Below the pieces are notes generated by a model. The model saw nothing but the letters and a program-made list of their open reading frames with translations. It did no database searches and was not told the DNA's origin. A DNA stretch of 64,000 nt from Hordeum vulgare subsp. vulgare (Eukaryota > Streptophyta > Magnoliopsida > Poales > Poaceae): NCBI RefSeq assembly GCF_904849725.1, contig NC_058518.1, positions 418,197,081 to 418,261,080 of the forward strand, written 5' to 3'. Both the position numbers and the translations under genes were made by a program. Below, in pieces: positions 22,915 through 34,692 of the stretch; position 1 is the first letter of the stretch; each line of letters starts with the position of its first letter.

Positions 22915-25485
22915 AACTCCTGCTCGTCCTCGAGTAGGGAAGTGATAAGAATGAATTTTTGATGCTTTCATGCTACCTAGCATAGGTGTCCTTTGTAATT
23001 CCTCTTATGTGACATGAATGTTCAGATCCATTAGATTCAAAACAATAGTTTGCTATTGACGTGGAAACAATAATAATTCAAGCAAACTAGCAAAGTAATC
23101 ATGAACTTTCAAAATAACAAGGCCAAAAGAAAGTTATCCCTACAAAAGCATATAGTCTGGCTATGCTCTATCATCATTGCACAAAGAATTTAAATCATGC
23201 ACAACCCCGGTATTGGCCAAGTAATTGTTTCACACCTTTACTTTCTCAAACATTTTCAACTCTCAGGCAATACATGAGCGTGAGCCATGGTTATAGCACT
23301 ATAGATGGTGTGGAATGTGGTGGGGGTTGCAAGACAAAAAGGAGAAGATAGTCACATTAACTAGGCATATCAATGAGCTGTGGAGATGCTCATCAATAGA
23401 TATCAATGTGAATGAGTAGGGATTGCCATACAAATGATGCACTAGAGCTACAAGTATGTGAAAGCTCTTAAAGAAAACTAGTGGGTGTGCATCCAACTTG
23501 CTTGCTCACGAAGACCTAAGGCAATTTTGAGGAAGCCTGTCATTGGAATATACAAGCCAAGTTATATAATGAAAATTTCCCACTAGCTATATGGTGATGA
23601 AAGAACGAGAGACTCTCAATCATGAAGATCATGGTGCTCAAAAAGCACAAGTGTGGAAAAAGTGGTAGCATTGTCCCTTCTCTCTTTTTCTCTCATTTTT
23701 TTGGTGGGCTCTTTGGCCTCTTTTTTTATGGGCTTCTTTGGCCTCTTTTATTTACTCACATGGGACAATGCTCCAATAATGATGATCATCACACTTTCAA
23801 CTCAAAACTTAGAGCAACTATGACTCTATATGGAATGCCTTCGGTAGTGTACCGTGGCAATGATCTAGCATGGCATAGACATCAATGGAAACATCACGCT
23901 AGCTATCTTACTATCATGCAATGGCAATGTAGACATGGTGGAACATATCATGGTGGTAGTTGCATGGCAATATATGTCGGAATGACTTTGAAAAAGCCAT
24001 AGTAGGTAGGTATGGTGGCTGTTTTGAGGGAGGCTAATGGTGGGTTTTGTGCACCGGCGAAAGTTGCGCGGCACTAAGAAGATAATGATGGTGGAAGGTG
24101 AAAGTGCATCTAAACCATGGACTCAACATTAGTCATGAAGAACTCATATACTTGTTGCAAAAGTTTTATTAGTAATCGAAACAAAGCATTCAACGCATAC
24201 TCATAGGGGAAGGGTTGGTAGGTATAAACCATCGCGCGATCCCGACCGCCACACAAAGGATGACAATCAATAGACTAATCATGCTCAGATTTCATCACAT
24301 AGCGGTTCACCATACGTGCATGCTACGGGAATCACTAACTTCAACACAAGTATTTCTAGATCCACAACACCTTACTTAGCATGACTTCAATAGTACCATA
24401 ACCACAACTCAAAACTAATTGAGATGAATCAGATTTCTCTAACTATTCAATGCACATGAAGGTGGAAGTTTTCGTATCCCTTTGGATAACTACCCCTTTT
24501 GAGACTATTTTCAAAGCGTAGATCAACTACCAAGACACGCACCGCTGTGCTCTAAAAGATATAAGTGAAGCACCTAGAGCAAAAGTATCTAGCTCAAAAG
24601 ATATAAGTGAAGCACATGTGAGCTGAATTGTCTACCAAAAGATATAAGTGAAGCTCGAAAAAATCACGGTGTGTGCATGTCTCTCTCTCTAGGTGTGCAG
24701 CAAGGATGATTGTGACACAACAAAAATAAAAGACTCCTACGATACAAGACGCTCCAAGCAAAAACACATATCATGTGGTGAATAAAAATATAGCCCCAAG
24801 TAACGTTACCGATGGATTGAAGACGAGAGAGGGGATGCCTTCCCGGGGCATCCCCAAGCTTAGGCTTTTACGACATCCTTGAATCTCTTGGGGTGCCTTG
24901 GGAATCCCCAAGCTTGAGATCTTGCCACTCTTTATCTCTTTGTCCATAAGAACTTCACCCAAAACTTGAAAACTTCACAACACAAAACTTAAACAGAAAC
25001 TCGTGATAACATTAGTACAAGAAAGCAAACCACCACTTCCTTAGGTACTGTAGCAAACTTAAATTCTACTTGTGCTGATGTTGGGTTACTGTACTTTCAA
25101 TCTTCCATGGCTAATACCCCCCGATACTATCCATAGTTTCATCAAAATAAGCAACCAACACAACAAAAACAAAATCTGTTAACAGCAGACCAGTCTGTAG
25201 CAATCTGTATATTTAGTATACCTCTGTTACTTCAAAAATTCTGAAAAATTACGACAGTCTGAAGAATGTGCGTAGCAATCAGCAGCAAAAATAGTCAACT
25301 CAAAAGCTCTTACAGAAAAAATGAAAATTCTTTTCGTGAGCAGAAAGTTTCTGCCTTTTCCAGCATGACCAAACGATCATCCCCAAGACTAATCATAACG
25401 TTTTTGCTTGGCACAGACGCAAAAACAAACACAAAAAAACACAGTGTGGAAAACACAAAACAGAAATAAAAAGGATAGATTCGTT
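22915..25485 (-). other. Gypsy-D 3' non-coding internal region
   Basis: No recognisable protein. It is collinear with the 3' regions of Gypsy-E and, inverted, Gypsy-H. Shared items are the CTCGTCCTCGAGTAG word by the polypurine tract, a T-rich run with GGCCTCTTTT words (23680-23760), and the paired CCCCAAGCTT motifs. Confidence 0.6.
24848..24915 (-). promoter_or_regulatory. Gypsy-D internal pair of polypurine-tract-like motifs
   Basis: GCATCCCCAAGCTT at 24848-24861 is identical to the tract at 22901-22914; AATCCCCAAGCTT at 24903-24915 is a near copy. The pair spacing (about 55 bp) matches those in Gypsy-E (57 bp) and Gypsy-H (56 bp). Confidence 0.55.
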
Positions 25486-25509
25486 GGGTTGCCTCCCAAC
25501 AAGCGCTTT
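25486..25509 (-). promoter_or_regulatory. Conserved box downstream of the Gypsy-D ORF
   Basis: On the - strand it reads AAAGCGCTTGTTGGGAGG followed by CAACCC, 73 bases after the ORF stop. The counterparts are at 12851-12874 (E) and 37742-37764 (H). Confidence 0.5.
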
Positions 25510-25582
25510 GGTTTAACGCCCTTAGCTAGTCATTCAATGATGCTCTCACAAAAGACAAGAATTGAAGCACAACGAGAGCATC

Positions 25583-26293
25583 CTAAAGCATGTGAAAATC
25601 ACATCTAAGTCTAACATACTTCCTATGCATAGGAATTTTATAGGAAAACAAATTGGAAAAACAACCAATAGTTGCCATATGCAAGGTAGAAGAAAGAGAC
25701 AATAGCAATCTCAACATAACGAGAGGTAATTTGGTGACATGAAAGTTTCTACCACAATATTTTCCTCTCTCATAGCAATTACATGTGGGATCATAATCGA
25801 ATTCAACAATATAGCTCTCACATAGGATATTATTTTCATGATCCACATGCATGCAAAGTTGACGCTCTTCAAAAATAGTGGGATTATCATCAACCAAAGT
25901 CATGACGTCTCTAAACCCACTTCCAACATTATTGCAAATATCATATTCATCATGGGGTTTGAACAAACTTTCAAGATCATAAGAAAGATCATCACCCCAA
26001 TCATGATTATTGCACCAAGTAGTGGACAAAGCAAAACTAGCATCCCCAAGCGTAGGGTTTTGCATAATTTTAGCATGATTATCACTAATAGAATTTATAG
26101 TGAAACCATTGCAATCATGCTTTTCATCCAACGAGCCCTCGTGAATCACTTCATGAATTTCTTCCTCACAATTTTCAGATTCACGCATCTTACGCAAAAC
26201 TCCAAAGAAATAGTCAATTGCCCTCAACTCACTAGCAATTTGTTCCACACGAGTGGGTCTCTTAAAGAGACTAGCAAGTGGATGAGGATCCAT
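25583..26293 (-). CDS. Gypsy-D ORF: 236-residue protein, unrecognised family
   Basis: It starts at ATG 26293, 242 bases inside the primer site, and ends at TAG 25583-25585. There is no Gag, protease or Pol motif. Acidic and His/Cys-containing stretches fill the middle (near residues 50-140). The C-terminal third holds FDYDPTCNCYERGKY (about residues 165-180), then a hydrophobic Leu-rich segment, and ends with PMHRKYVRLRCDF. The words PTCNxYERG and MPxHRKxVRLRC recur in Gypsy-H around 37430-37610. It may be a retained functional protein of these gag-pol-less elements or a decayed remnant; the frame is open, but expression is unknown. The + strand frame at 25838-26527 is its shadow. Confidence 0.55.
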   Translation of the reverse strand: MDPHPLASLFKRPTRVEQIASELRAIDYFFGVLRKMRESENCEEEIHEVIHEGSLDEKHDCNGFTINSISDNHAKIMQNPTLGDASFALSTTWCNNHDWGDDLSYDLESLFKPHDEYDICNNVGSGFRDVMTLVDDNPTIFEERQLCMHVDHENNILCESYIVEFDYDPTCNCYERGKYCGRNFHVTKLPLVMLRLLLSLSSTLHMATIGCFSNLFSYKIPMHRKYVRLRCDFHML

Positions 26294-26534
26294 ATCACTA
26301 GATTTTCAGCAAGCGAATATGCAAGCATATTGAGGGCACATGGCACACAAGCGAACAGAAAGCAAGCGAGAGAAAAGGGCGAACGAAAAAGGCAAACGAG
26401 AAAAGGCAAAGGAGAAAGGCAAATGAAAACGGCAAATGTGAAGTGGGGGAGAGGAAAACCAGAGGCAACTGGCAACAAAAGTAAATGCAAGAGAAGAGTT
26501 TGTGAGACCTACTTGGATAGATCTTGATTTCTCC

Positions 26535-26552
26535 TCCCCGGCAACGGCGCCA
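26535..26552 (-). promoter_or_regulatory. Gypsy-D primer binding site (tRNA-Asp)
   Basis: On the - strand it is TGGCGCCGTTGCCGGGGA, an exact 18-base complement of the 3' end of plant tRNA-Asp, 10 bp inside the 5' LTR. This primer is characteristic of the Athila lineage of Gypsy elements. Confidence 0.9.
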
Positions 26553-26562
26553 GAAATACTTC

Positions 26563-28175
26563 TGATGTTTGTTGTGTATCCCTTGCAATGGCGCCAGTTG
26601 TGTCGATGACACCAGGAATCCTTCAGCAACGGCTACGACTTAAGGGACTTCCTAGGCAAGTATGCAAAGGATTTCCCCCGTGGCCTTGGAGCCTTGCGTT
26701 GGTGTTCCCTCGAAGCAGAAATGGTGATGTAGCACATCGACGGTAAGTATTTCCCTCAGTTTGAGAACCAAGGTATCAATTCGGCGGAAGAGTATCTCAA
26801 GATCCCGCACAAACACAAAAGCATGCACCCAACACTATGAAGGGGTTGTCAATCCCTTATAGATTGTTTGCCAAGTGAGAACTGAAAGCAACAAAGTAAC
26901 AAAGCAAAGTATAAGCAGAGATGTAAACGATGGATGTGAATAGACCCGGGGGCCGTAGTGTTTACTAGTGGCTTCTCTCATGAAAGCAAGTAGACGGTGG
27001 GTGAAAAAATTACTTTCGAGCAATTGATAGAACTGTGCATAGTCGTGACGATATCTATGCAATGATTATTTCTATAGGCATCACGTCCGAAACAAGTAGA
27101 CCGATACTTTCTGCATCTACTACTATTACTCCACACGTCGACCGCTATCCAGCATGCATCTAGTGTATTAAGTTCAAAAGAACAAAGTAATGCCTTAAGC
27201 AAGATGACATGATGTAGAGGGATAATCTCAAACCAATGATAAAAACCCCATCTTTTTACCCTTGATGGCAACTGCTTGATGTGTGCCTTGGTGCCCCTAC
27301 TGTCACTGCGAAAGGTCACTACATGGCAGAACCCAAAACCAAGCACTTCTCCCATTGCAAGAATCATAGATCTAGTTGGCCAAACAAAACCCAAGACTCG
27401 GAGAGACTTACAAGGATATCAAATCATGCATATAAGAAATCAGCAAAGACTCAAATATATATCATAGATAATCTGATCACAAGTCCACAAATCTTCAGAT
27501 CTCAACAAACACACCGCCAAAGAAGATTACATCGGATAGATCTCCATGAAGATCATGGAGAACTTTGTATTGAAGATCCAAGAGAGAGAAGAAGCCATCT
27601 AGCTACTAATTACGGACCCGTAGGTTTGAAGTGAACTACTCATGAGTCATTGGAGGGGCAATGATGATGATGAAGAAGCCCTCCAACTCCAAAGCCCCCT
27701 CCGACAGGGTGCCGGGAAGGGTCTCCAGATGAGATCTCGCCGAAACGGAAGCCTGCGGCGGCGGAAAAGTATTTTCGAGGATCCCCTGATTTTTTACAGA
27801 ATATTTGGGAATTTATAGGCCAAAAACCTAGGTCAGGGGGCGGCCAGGGAGGCCACAAGCCTGCCCACCGCCGCCTACCCCTGGTGGCGGAGTGGGGGCT
27901 TGTGGGCTCCCTGGAGCCCACCTGGCTTGGCCCAAAAGCCCCTTGGACTTCTTCCATTCGGGAAAAAAATCATTTCGGGGTTTTTCTTCCATTTGGACTC
28001 CGTTCCAAAATCAGATCTGAAAAGAGTCAAAAACACGAAAAAAACAGGAACTAGCACTTGGCACTGAATTAATAAGTTAGTCCCAAAAAGATATAAAAAG
28101 GTACATAAAACATACAAAGAAGACAAGATAAGAGTGTGAAACCATCAAAAATTATAGATACGTTTGAGACTATCA
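26563..28175 (-). repeat. Gypsy-D 5' LTR (right copy)
   Basis: It begins on the + strand TGATGTTTGTTGTGTATCCC and ends GAGACTATCA, where one G of the expected GACGTATCA terminus is missing. It is very similar to 21298-22899. The GC-rich stretch at 27660-27960 is LTR leader, not coding. Confidence 0.92.
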
Positions 28176-29318
28176 TCTGCCTAGCCCACTAAGGCCTGGT
28201 GCGCCACCTCTTAGGCCCATGTGTCCCCTCGGGTGGGTGGACTTCTCTCGATGGACCCCCGGAACACATTCGTCATTCACGGTACACTATCAAAAATGCC
28301 CGAAACCATTCTGGAGCCCAAATACCCTCTTCCTATATATCAATCTTCATCTCCGGACTATTCCGGAACTCCTCGTGATGTCCGGTATGTCATACGGGAC
28401 TCTGAACAACCTCGGTCACCAACATACATAACTCAGCTATATTGAAATGTCACTGAAACTTAAGTGTGCAGACCATGCGGGTTCGAGAACTATGCAAACA
28501 TGACCGAGACACTCTCCAGTCAATAACCAATAGCGGGACCTAGATGCCCATATTGGCTCCTACATATTCTATGAAGATCATTGTCGGTCGAACCTATGTG
28601 TCAAGGATTCAATTAATCCTGTATACTATTCCCATTGTCCATCGGTATGTTACTTGCTCGAGATTCGATTGTCGGTATCTCTATACCTAGTTCAATCTCG
28701 TTACCGACAAGTCTCTTTACTCGTACCGTAATACAAAATCCCGTGAGTAACTCTTTAGTCACATTGCTTGCAAGGCTTGTTGTGATGTTGTATTACCGAG
28801 TGGCCCCCGAGATACCTATCCATCACACGGAGTGACAAATCCCAGTCTTGATCCATGCCAACCCAACAGACACCTTTAGAGATACCTATAGAGCACCTTT
28901 ATAGTCACCCAGTTACGTTGTGTTGTTTGATACACACAAGGCATTCCTTCGGTGTCCGGTAGTTGCATGATCTCATGGTCATAGGAACAGATACTTGACA
29001 TGGAGAAAACAGTAGCGATAAACTCACGCGATCATATGCTATGTTCATAGTTCGGGTCTTTTCCATCACATCATTCTCTTAATGATGTGATCCGTTATCA
29101 AACGACATCTCATGTCTATGGTTAGGAAACCTTGACCATCTTTGATCAACGAGCTAGTCCATCACAGGTTCACTAGGGACAATGTGTTGTCTATGTATCC
29201 ACACATGTATTTGAGTTTCTAATCAATACAATTCTAGCATGGATAATAAACGATTATCATGAACAAGGAAATATAATAATAACCAATTTATTATTACCTC
29301 TATGGCATATTTCCAACA

Positions 29319-29807
29319 GTTCTAAATATTCTTGGAGACATATCTATCATCAAATCAGTTTTCTCATATGTTCTTCAAATCTTGGTGCTTTTGAAGCTCT
29401 TTGCATCTTTAGAATAGCATACTCTTGTGTTGTCTAACAATTGTTTTGGCAAGTGTACTCCTACTGCTAAGATGCTCAAGAACCTCAAGGTAAGTATATG
29501 CATCATATCCTTGTTCATGATGATCTCTTGTTTCTTTCACCTATTGTTTGCAAGAGTGAGTCTTGAACATGGAAATTTTTCATTAACATATGTTTGATGC
29601 ATATAACCAAGGTTTACATGACTTGTCTTGTCCTTTCTACCATGTGTGTGCCCATGCAGTTCAAAACAACTTTCCTTAAAAGGGATTGCACACATCTAGG
29701 GGGAGCTTGTACTGGTCATGTATCTTTCAAAGCTGTCATATTCTACTGCTTATCTTTATTTGAAGCTTTTATTTTATGTTGTCATAAATTACCAAAAAAG
29801 GGGAGAT
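29319..29807 (+). other. Copia-A 3' internal region, second part, with polypurine tract
   Basis: Non-coding AT-rich sequence after the Angela-like solo LTR (first five bases are its TSD). It ends in the purine run AAAAAAGGGGAGAT at about 29794-29807, directly before the 3' LTR, which is the Copia-A polypurine tract. Confidence 0.8.
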
Positions 29808-31308
29808 TGAAAGCACATATGCTCCCTTGGTGGTTTTGATAATTCATGACAACATACATTGTCTCTTGGACTAACACTTTTACATAGTATGTTTCAGGTA
29901 TAGTCCATAGAGAGCTTTGGCATAAAGGATTGTGAGGAGAAAGCCCCTTGATCAAGGAATAAGTAGGATTGTCTCAAGCTTCAAGCAAGGAGATTCTATT
30001 TTTTACATTTGTGAGAAATCAATTTGAGTCCATAGGAAAGCCAATTCTATTTAAAGGGGGTGAGGTATTATGATGAACTGGTTGCTCAAGTGCTTAGAGA
30101 TAGCCACCAAAAATACTTAGTCACTCTCCCACAAAATATTCTTTGTCCAAAGCTAAACCAGCAAAATCGGTGCCACCAACTATTTCCACTCGGCCCTACC
30201 GGTTTTCCACCAGACACATCCTATGCCAAACCCTACCATCTCGGTACCACCAACTTTCATATCGGTGCCACCGAGATCACTGACTAAGTTGCTGGTGTCT
30301 CAAGTTCCAAGATTGGAATCGGTCTCACCGAGATTTGGAAACTCGTCTAGGTCATCGTGTGGGTACACCCGAGATTCATACACCAGTCTCACCCAGAATT
30401 CAAAAGTTACCACATTTAGTGCAACTGGGTACCACCGAGATTCATTTCGGTGTCACCGAGTTGGGCAATAATGTTGTAACAGTTGGATTTGATGCCTATA
30501 TATACCCATCCACCTCCTCTCAATCATAAAGGAATCACTCAGAACACACTTACACTTGCCAAATCCGTTTTTCTGAGAGAGAGCAATCTACTCATGTGTT
30601 AGATCAAGAGATTCCAATCCAATCATTTGAAACTTGATCTCTAGCCTCCCCAAGTTGCTTTCCACAAAATCAATCTCTCCTACCCATGCCAAATTTGTGA
30701 GAGGGTGATTGAGCATTGAGGAGACTATCTTATGAAGCAAAATAGCAAGGAGTTTATCATTCTACCGCATCTATTACCTTTTGGAGGGTGGTGCCTCCTA
30801 GTTTGGTTAGGTGTCGCTTGGGATCCTCCTACTTCGTGTTGTGGAGTTGAACCAAAATGTTTGTAAGGGCAAGGAAATCGCCTACTTCATGAAGATCTAC
30901 CGTGAGTGAGGCTAGTCCTGTGCGGACGTAAGCCATGGTGGAATAGACAAGGCCACTTCTTCGTGGACTCCTTGTGGGTGGAGCCCTCCATGGACTGTTG
31001 AAGCCGTTACCCTTCGTGGGTTGAAGTCTCCACTAACATGGACATACGATAGCGCCACCTATCGGAACCACGCCAAAAATCGCCGTGTCAATCTTTGTGT
31101 TTGATCTTCCTAAACTCTATGCCTTACTACATGTGCAATGCCTTTACTTTCCGCTGCCATATATGTTGACTAGCATGTGTATGGTGTACTAGACTTGTTA
31201 GAATTCCTAAAATCTACCAACCACTAAATTTGGGAAAAGGATAGGATTTTAATTTATGCAAGTAGTCTATTCACCCCCTCTCTAGACACCCCTTCTATCG
31301 ATCCTACA
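29808..31308 (+). repeat. Copia-A 3' LTR
   Basis: It runs TGAAAGCACATATGCTCCC to CGATCCTACA, followed by TSD CAAAG. The TATA box is at 30497-30504. Short TCGGT(A/G)CCACCGA repeats at about 30160-30460 match those of the 5' LTR and are often less decayed here. Confidence 0.93.
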
Positions 31309-33269
31309 CAAAGTCATCATGCGAACATGTTTGCAAAGATGAGACAGGGATGCAAATATGTGTGACAAGTGAACAAACATCTACCTCAAAGTAATAGCAA
31401 GCATGCACAAAGTGCTCAACAAATGGTCCATGGTATGCATAGGAATCATTCACAACACCAAAGAAAATGAAATGTCTAAACACATGGAGCAATCCTAAGT
31501 GCAAGATAATCCAAGCATAATATGCATATGGTGTAGTGAAGATAGTGTGACACTCAACACAATGGAAAGAGCGTTTGTTCATCATATGTGAGGCAATCAA
31601 GTCAAGCAAGTAGAATTAATGGCGTGTGGAATATGTGAAGAAATGACATTGTTGCAACCTAGAATATTATAGGAGCAAGTAATCCACACATTGGATGCAA
31701 CACACAAGGTATATATGTTATGATGCATGGAAAGATGGCAATCATGACTGAAAGCAATATCTCTAACATGTGTGCAAATAGGTGGTCCAAGATGACCAAT
31801 AAATGTCATGGTGCAATCAACACAAGTAGGATGATCCACAATATCCATGATCAAGAAGGATGTCACCTCAAAAGCGTGTCCTTGTGTGTCCTTTACAATG
31901 CCGAAACACAAGCAAGTGCGATGTAGAAACGTGTCACTCCAAAGTCGCTCGCTTTCAAGAGCTCGAATGGTCAACTCACGTGAAGTGGAAGTTGACATGT
32001 AGTCTAAGTATCCTACACATGCACAAACAAAAAGAAAGAATGGATATGCATGCTAGATCAACACATTCAACATGGCCTTCCACCACAAGACCACAAGGGC
32101 AAGGGAAAGCTTCAGGAGGAAATTGACTTATTTGAGGAATAGCAAGTAATATCTCCACCAAGCTTGCAAATGCACATAAAAGTACGAGAATCAAGTGACA
32201 TGTGAGATGCAAGGCATGGGTCACAAATGCATGGAAAGGGCATATAGATGAGCATATCATGCAAAGTGAACATGACAATATGGGAAATGATATATAATGT
32301 ACAATAACCCATAACCATGTGAGGTCCGTGTAGAAAAAATGCACAAAGTCTTTGCACAATGTGGGTGGGTGGATGGTAAGCACTCCATGCATGGTGGTGC
32401 ACATCTTCATTGCTCTCTAGAGCTTGTTTCGTTAACTCATGCACTTGCGAGGTTGACGGGGAATCATGTGTACCGACACAACAAGTAGACACACGAAACA
32501 AAGTGTGTGCGTGGTAAATGTATACATGATCCATCATGATGTGTATGTGCGCATGAGAGTTAGCACAAGGTAAACAATTCTCAAATAAATTTGAGGCATG
32601 GTATAGGAACATGTCATCCATCATGAAAGAATATATATTATTTATAACATGATGTGGACACAAATTGAGAATACAAGTATATGACACGTCAATAGCATTT
32701 TTGTTCATGGGAAGTATATTGTGCACACATTTATTGGAAACATGCAATGGATGGGATGGGTGAAAAATGTCCTAACTTGTTTGAGGAAACTATGGGGAAT
32801 AGAAGAAGCATAATATGGATAATATGGACAACATCCAAAACAATTCATATCCAAAGCATGGTGGTTATGGCATGGCATGCGTGAACAATTTCGTAAATGA
32901 TGCAAAGGAAGCATGACAATATCATCACAAGAAAAGCAAATGACAATAACCATGGGCTTGTCATCTATGCCATATGTGCAAATTGGGTTTATTTTAATGG
33001 CATATGCATATTTACTATGAGAAGATCACAAATATGCTATATGGGTGATCTCATGCATATCATATGATAAGTCAAGCGGATTGTCAAACATGATGTGACC
33101 TAAAGAATTCTCACAAGAAATTCTAAGCAAGATGGCATAAAAATTAATAGAATCCACATGAGAATCTTCAAACTAATCATATACGGGTAATTCATCACAT
33201 CAGAAAGTCGCATAATCATGAAGTGTGGCAATAGGTGGATCGACATCATGCAAGCAATCAATGTACACA
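31309..33269 (-). other. Right half of host sequence 'X', possibly an old coding region on the - strand
   Basis: After the CAAAG duplication, four overlapping - strand frames (31304-31609, 31597-31998, 31976-32410, 32112-32747) are open in turn. Their conceptual products are unusually rich in His, Cys, Tyr and Met and contain an internal repeat: TSRELTIRALES near 31960 and TSQVHELTKQALES near 32415. No known domain is recognised. It may be the eroded internal region of an older retroelement; it is not supported as a gene. It ends where the Copia-B LTR begins. Confidence 0.4.
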
Positions 33270-33273
33270 TGAG

Positions 33274-34692
33274 TAGAATATAATTTTCCCTATGTGGTTT
33301 TGATGATTGACGACAATGCACTTTGCGGACTAACCATGTGCATTTCTATTTCACATATTATTAGGTAGCATGAGATGGTTTACTTCCCCTAGGTGTTTAA
33401 AGAGAAGATGGTTATTTTCTGTCGATTTAGAGTTGGTGTACTTGAGTCGTAAGAAACTTGTACTATCAAGAGGGGGTCCGCTTCAGAAACGTTTGGGTGG
33501 AATCATCACGTACACAATCAATTTGCACACTGCCTTTCTTACCGACATATGTAGCTTCTTCCTTCCTTGCCTTAATCTACCCAGAGTCTGATAAGCGGTA
33601 GTACCGCTCCACCGATACTACTGCAGTTCAGTGTGGTGTCACTTCCACTTATATTTTGCTCTCTCATGTTGGGACTGTATTCGATCGGTTTTTATGAGCG
33701 GAAGTACCTCTCTTGTGATGTTGTGCTCATTACACTGCCCTGCTTCCTCTACCCACACGTGCAGATCAGATTCGAAGTGGAAGTACTGCTCCAGCAGTGT
33801 GGTAGTACTGCTCCGGCGGTACTATCGTGACTTTCTACCGCATGAACTACCACTTATATTTTTCTCTCTAGTCTATTTCTTTCTCTGAGCGGAAGTAGAG
33901 TGGCTCTAGTGGGCGGGTAGTACCGCTCTGAGATGTACTACCATGCAAAACCTCCTATCTGTCGTTGGTTCTCCCTCTGTGGTAGAGCTAAGCGGAAGTT
34001 CCACTAGTGGGAGAGGTAGTACCACTCCGACGGCACTACCACCTCCCTGAGCTCTTTAGTTATAGTAAGTGGGAGTAACTTCCTGCAAGCGGAAGCATCG
34101 CTCACCCAAGAGTTACTATCGCTTATGCGTGGGTAGAGTGACTTAATGGTTGGATTCTTATTCCCACTATATAAGTGAGTCTTCTTCCATAAGTTGACCC
34201 ACCTCTTTTCCCCAAAAATCTCCATTCTTGCTCATAAGATCATTTTCGCTCGATATCCCTCCCTAGACATCAAATCTTGTTGATGCTCTAGGGTTTAGAG
34301 GAGAAGGCCTTAATATACACTTCCACCAAGAGAATTTTATTTCCCCCACTAATCCCTTGCGGATCTTGTTATTCTTGGGTCTTTGAGAACCCTAGACAGA
34401 ATAGGTCACCTCAAAGCCACATTCCACTATGGTGAAGCTTCGTGGTGTTGTTGGGAGCCTCCAATTAAGTTGTGGAGATTGCCCCAACCTTGTTTGTAAA
34501 GGTTTGGTTGCCGCCTTCAAGGGCACCACTAGTGGAATCACGACATATCACATTGTGTGAGGGCATGAGGAGAATACGGTGGACCTAGTGGATTCTTGGG
34601 GACCATTGTGCCTCCACACCGCTCCAACAGAGACGTACTCCCTCTCAAAGGGAAGGAACTTCGATAACACATCCTCGTCTCCACCGGTTCCA
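33274..34692 (+). repeat. Copia-B 5' LTR, part before the Gypsy-H insertion
   Basis: It contains a TATA box (TATATAA, 34168-34174). Upstream, over about 33590-34110, many degenerate short palindromes of the type GCGGTAGTACCGC and AGCGGAAGTACCGCTC occur, probably U3 regulatory repeats. The last five bases TTCCA (34688-34692) are the Gypsy-H target site. Confidence 0.8.

Larger units (their letters stand above)
21298..28175 (-). mobile_element. Gypsy-D: non-autonomous LTR element without gag-pol
   Basis: The two LTRs are at 21298-22899 and 26563-28175. A perfect tRNA-Asp primer site is at 26535-26552 and a polypurine tract at 22901-22914. The TSD is TCTCC (21293-21297) against TCTGC (28176-28180), four of five matching. 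The target is the Angela-like solo LTR, so it is younger than that LTR. The 3.66-kb internal region has no Gag, protease, RT or integrase motif; its only long frame (236 codons) encodes an unrecognised protein. It fits the description of a large retrotransposon derivative moved in trans (inference). Confidence 0.93.
20604..29318 (-). mobile_element. Angela/BARE-1/WIS-type solo LTR, interrupted by Gypsy-D
   Basis: On the - strand it begins TGTTGGAAATATGCCATAG and ends TTTCCCATGCGACGTTCCCC followed by AACA, the termini of the Angela/BARE-1/WIS Copia group. The TSD GTTCT is intact at 20599-20603 and 29319-29323, so this is one complete LTR left after loss of the internal region and partner LTR, the usual result of LTR-LTR recombination. 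Without Gypsy-D it is about 1.83 kb, the usual length for this group. It lies in the 3' non-coding part of Copia-A. The family assignment is from recognised termini. Confidence 0.92.
4885..31308 (+). mobile_element. Copia-A: complete but broken Copia LTR retrotransposon, twice interrupted
   Basis: The two LTRs (4885-6403 and 29808-31308) are flanked by the identical 5-bp TSD CAAAG (4880-4884 and 31309-31313). A tRNA-iMet-type primer site follows the 5' LTR and a polypurine tract precedes the 3' LTR. The internal order gag, protease, integrase, reverse transcriptase, RNase H is that of Ty1/Copia. Removing the nested Gypsy-E and the Angela-like solo LTR (with one TSD copy each) leaves about 9.0 kb, a normal length for a grass Copia. 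All coding parts carry stops or frameshifts, so the copy is dead. It must predate both nested insertions. I do not assign a family name. Confidence 0.95.

Noticed and set aside
23300..24100. Tandem or CRISPR-like repeats
   Set aside because: Only T-rich low-complexity words were found; no regular spacer-repeat structure, and the genome is clearly a plant's.
25838..26527. Open + strand frame of about 229 codons
   Set aside because: Antisense shadow of the Gypsy-D ORF, extending into the leader and primer site.
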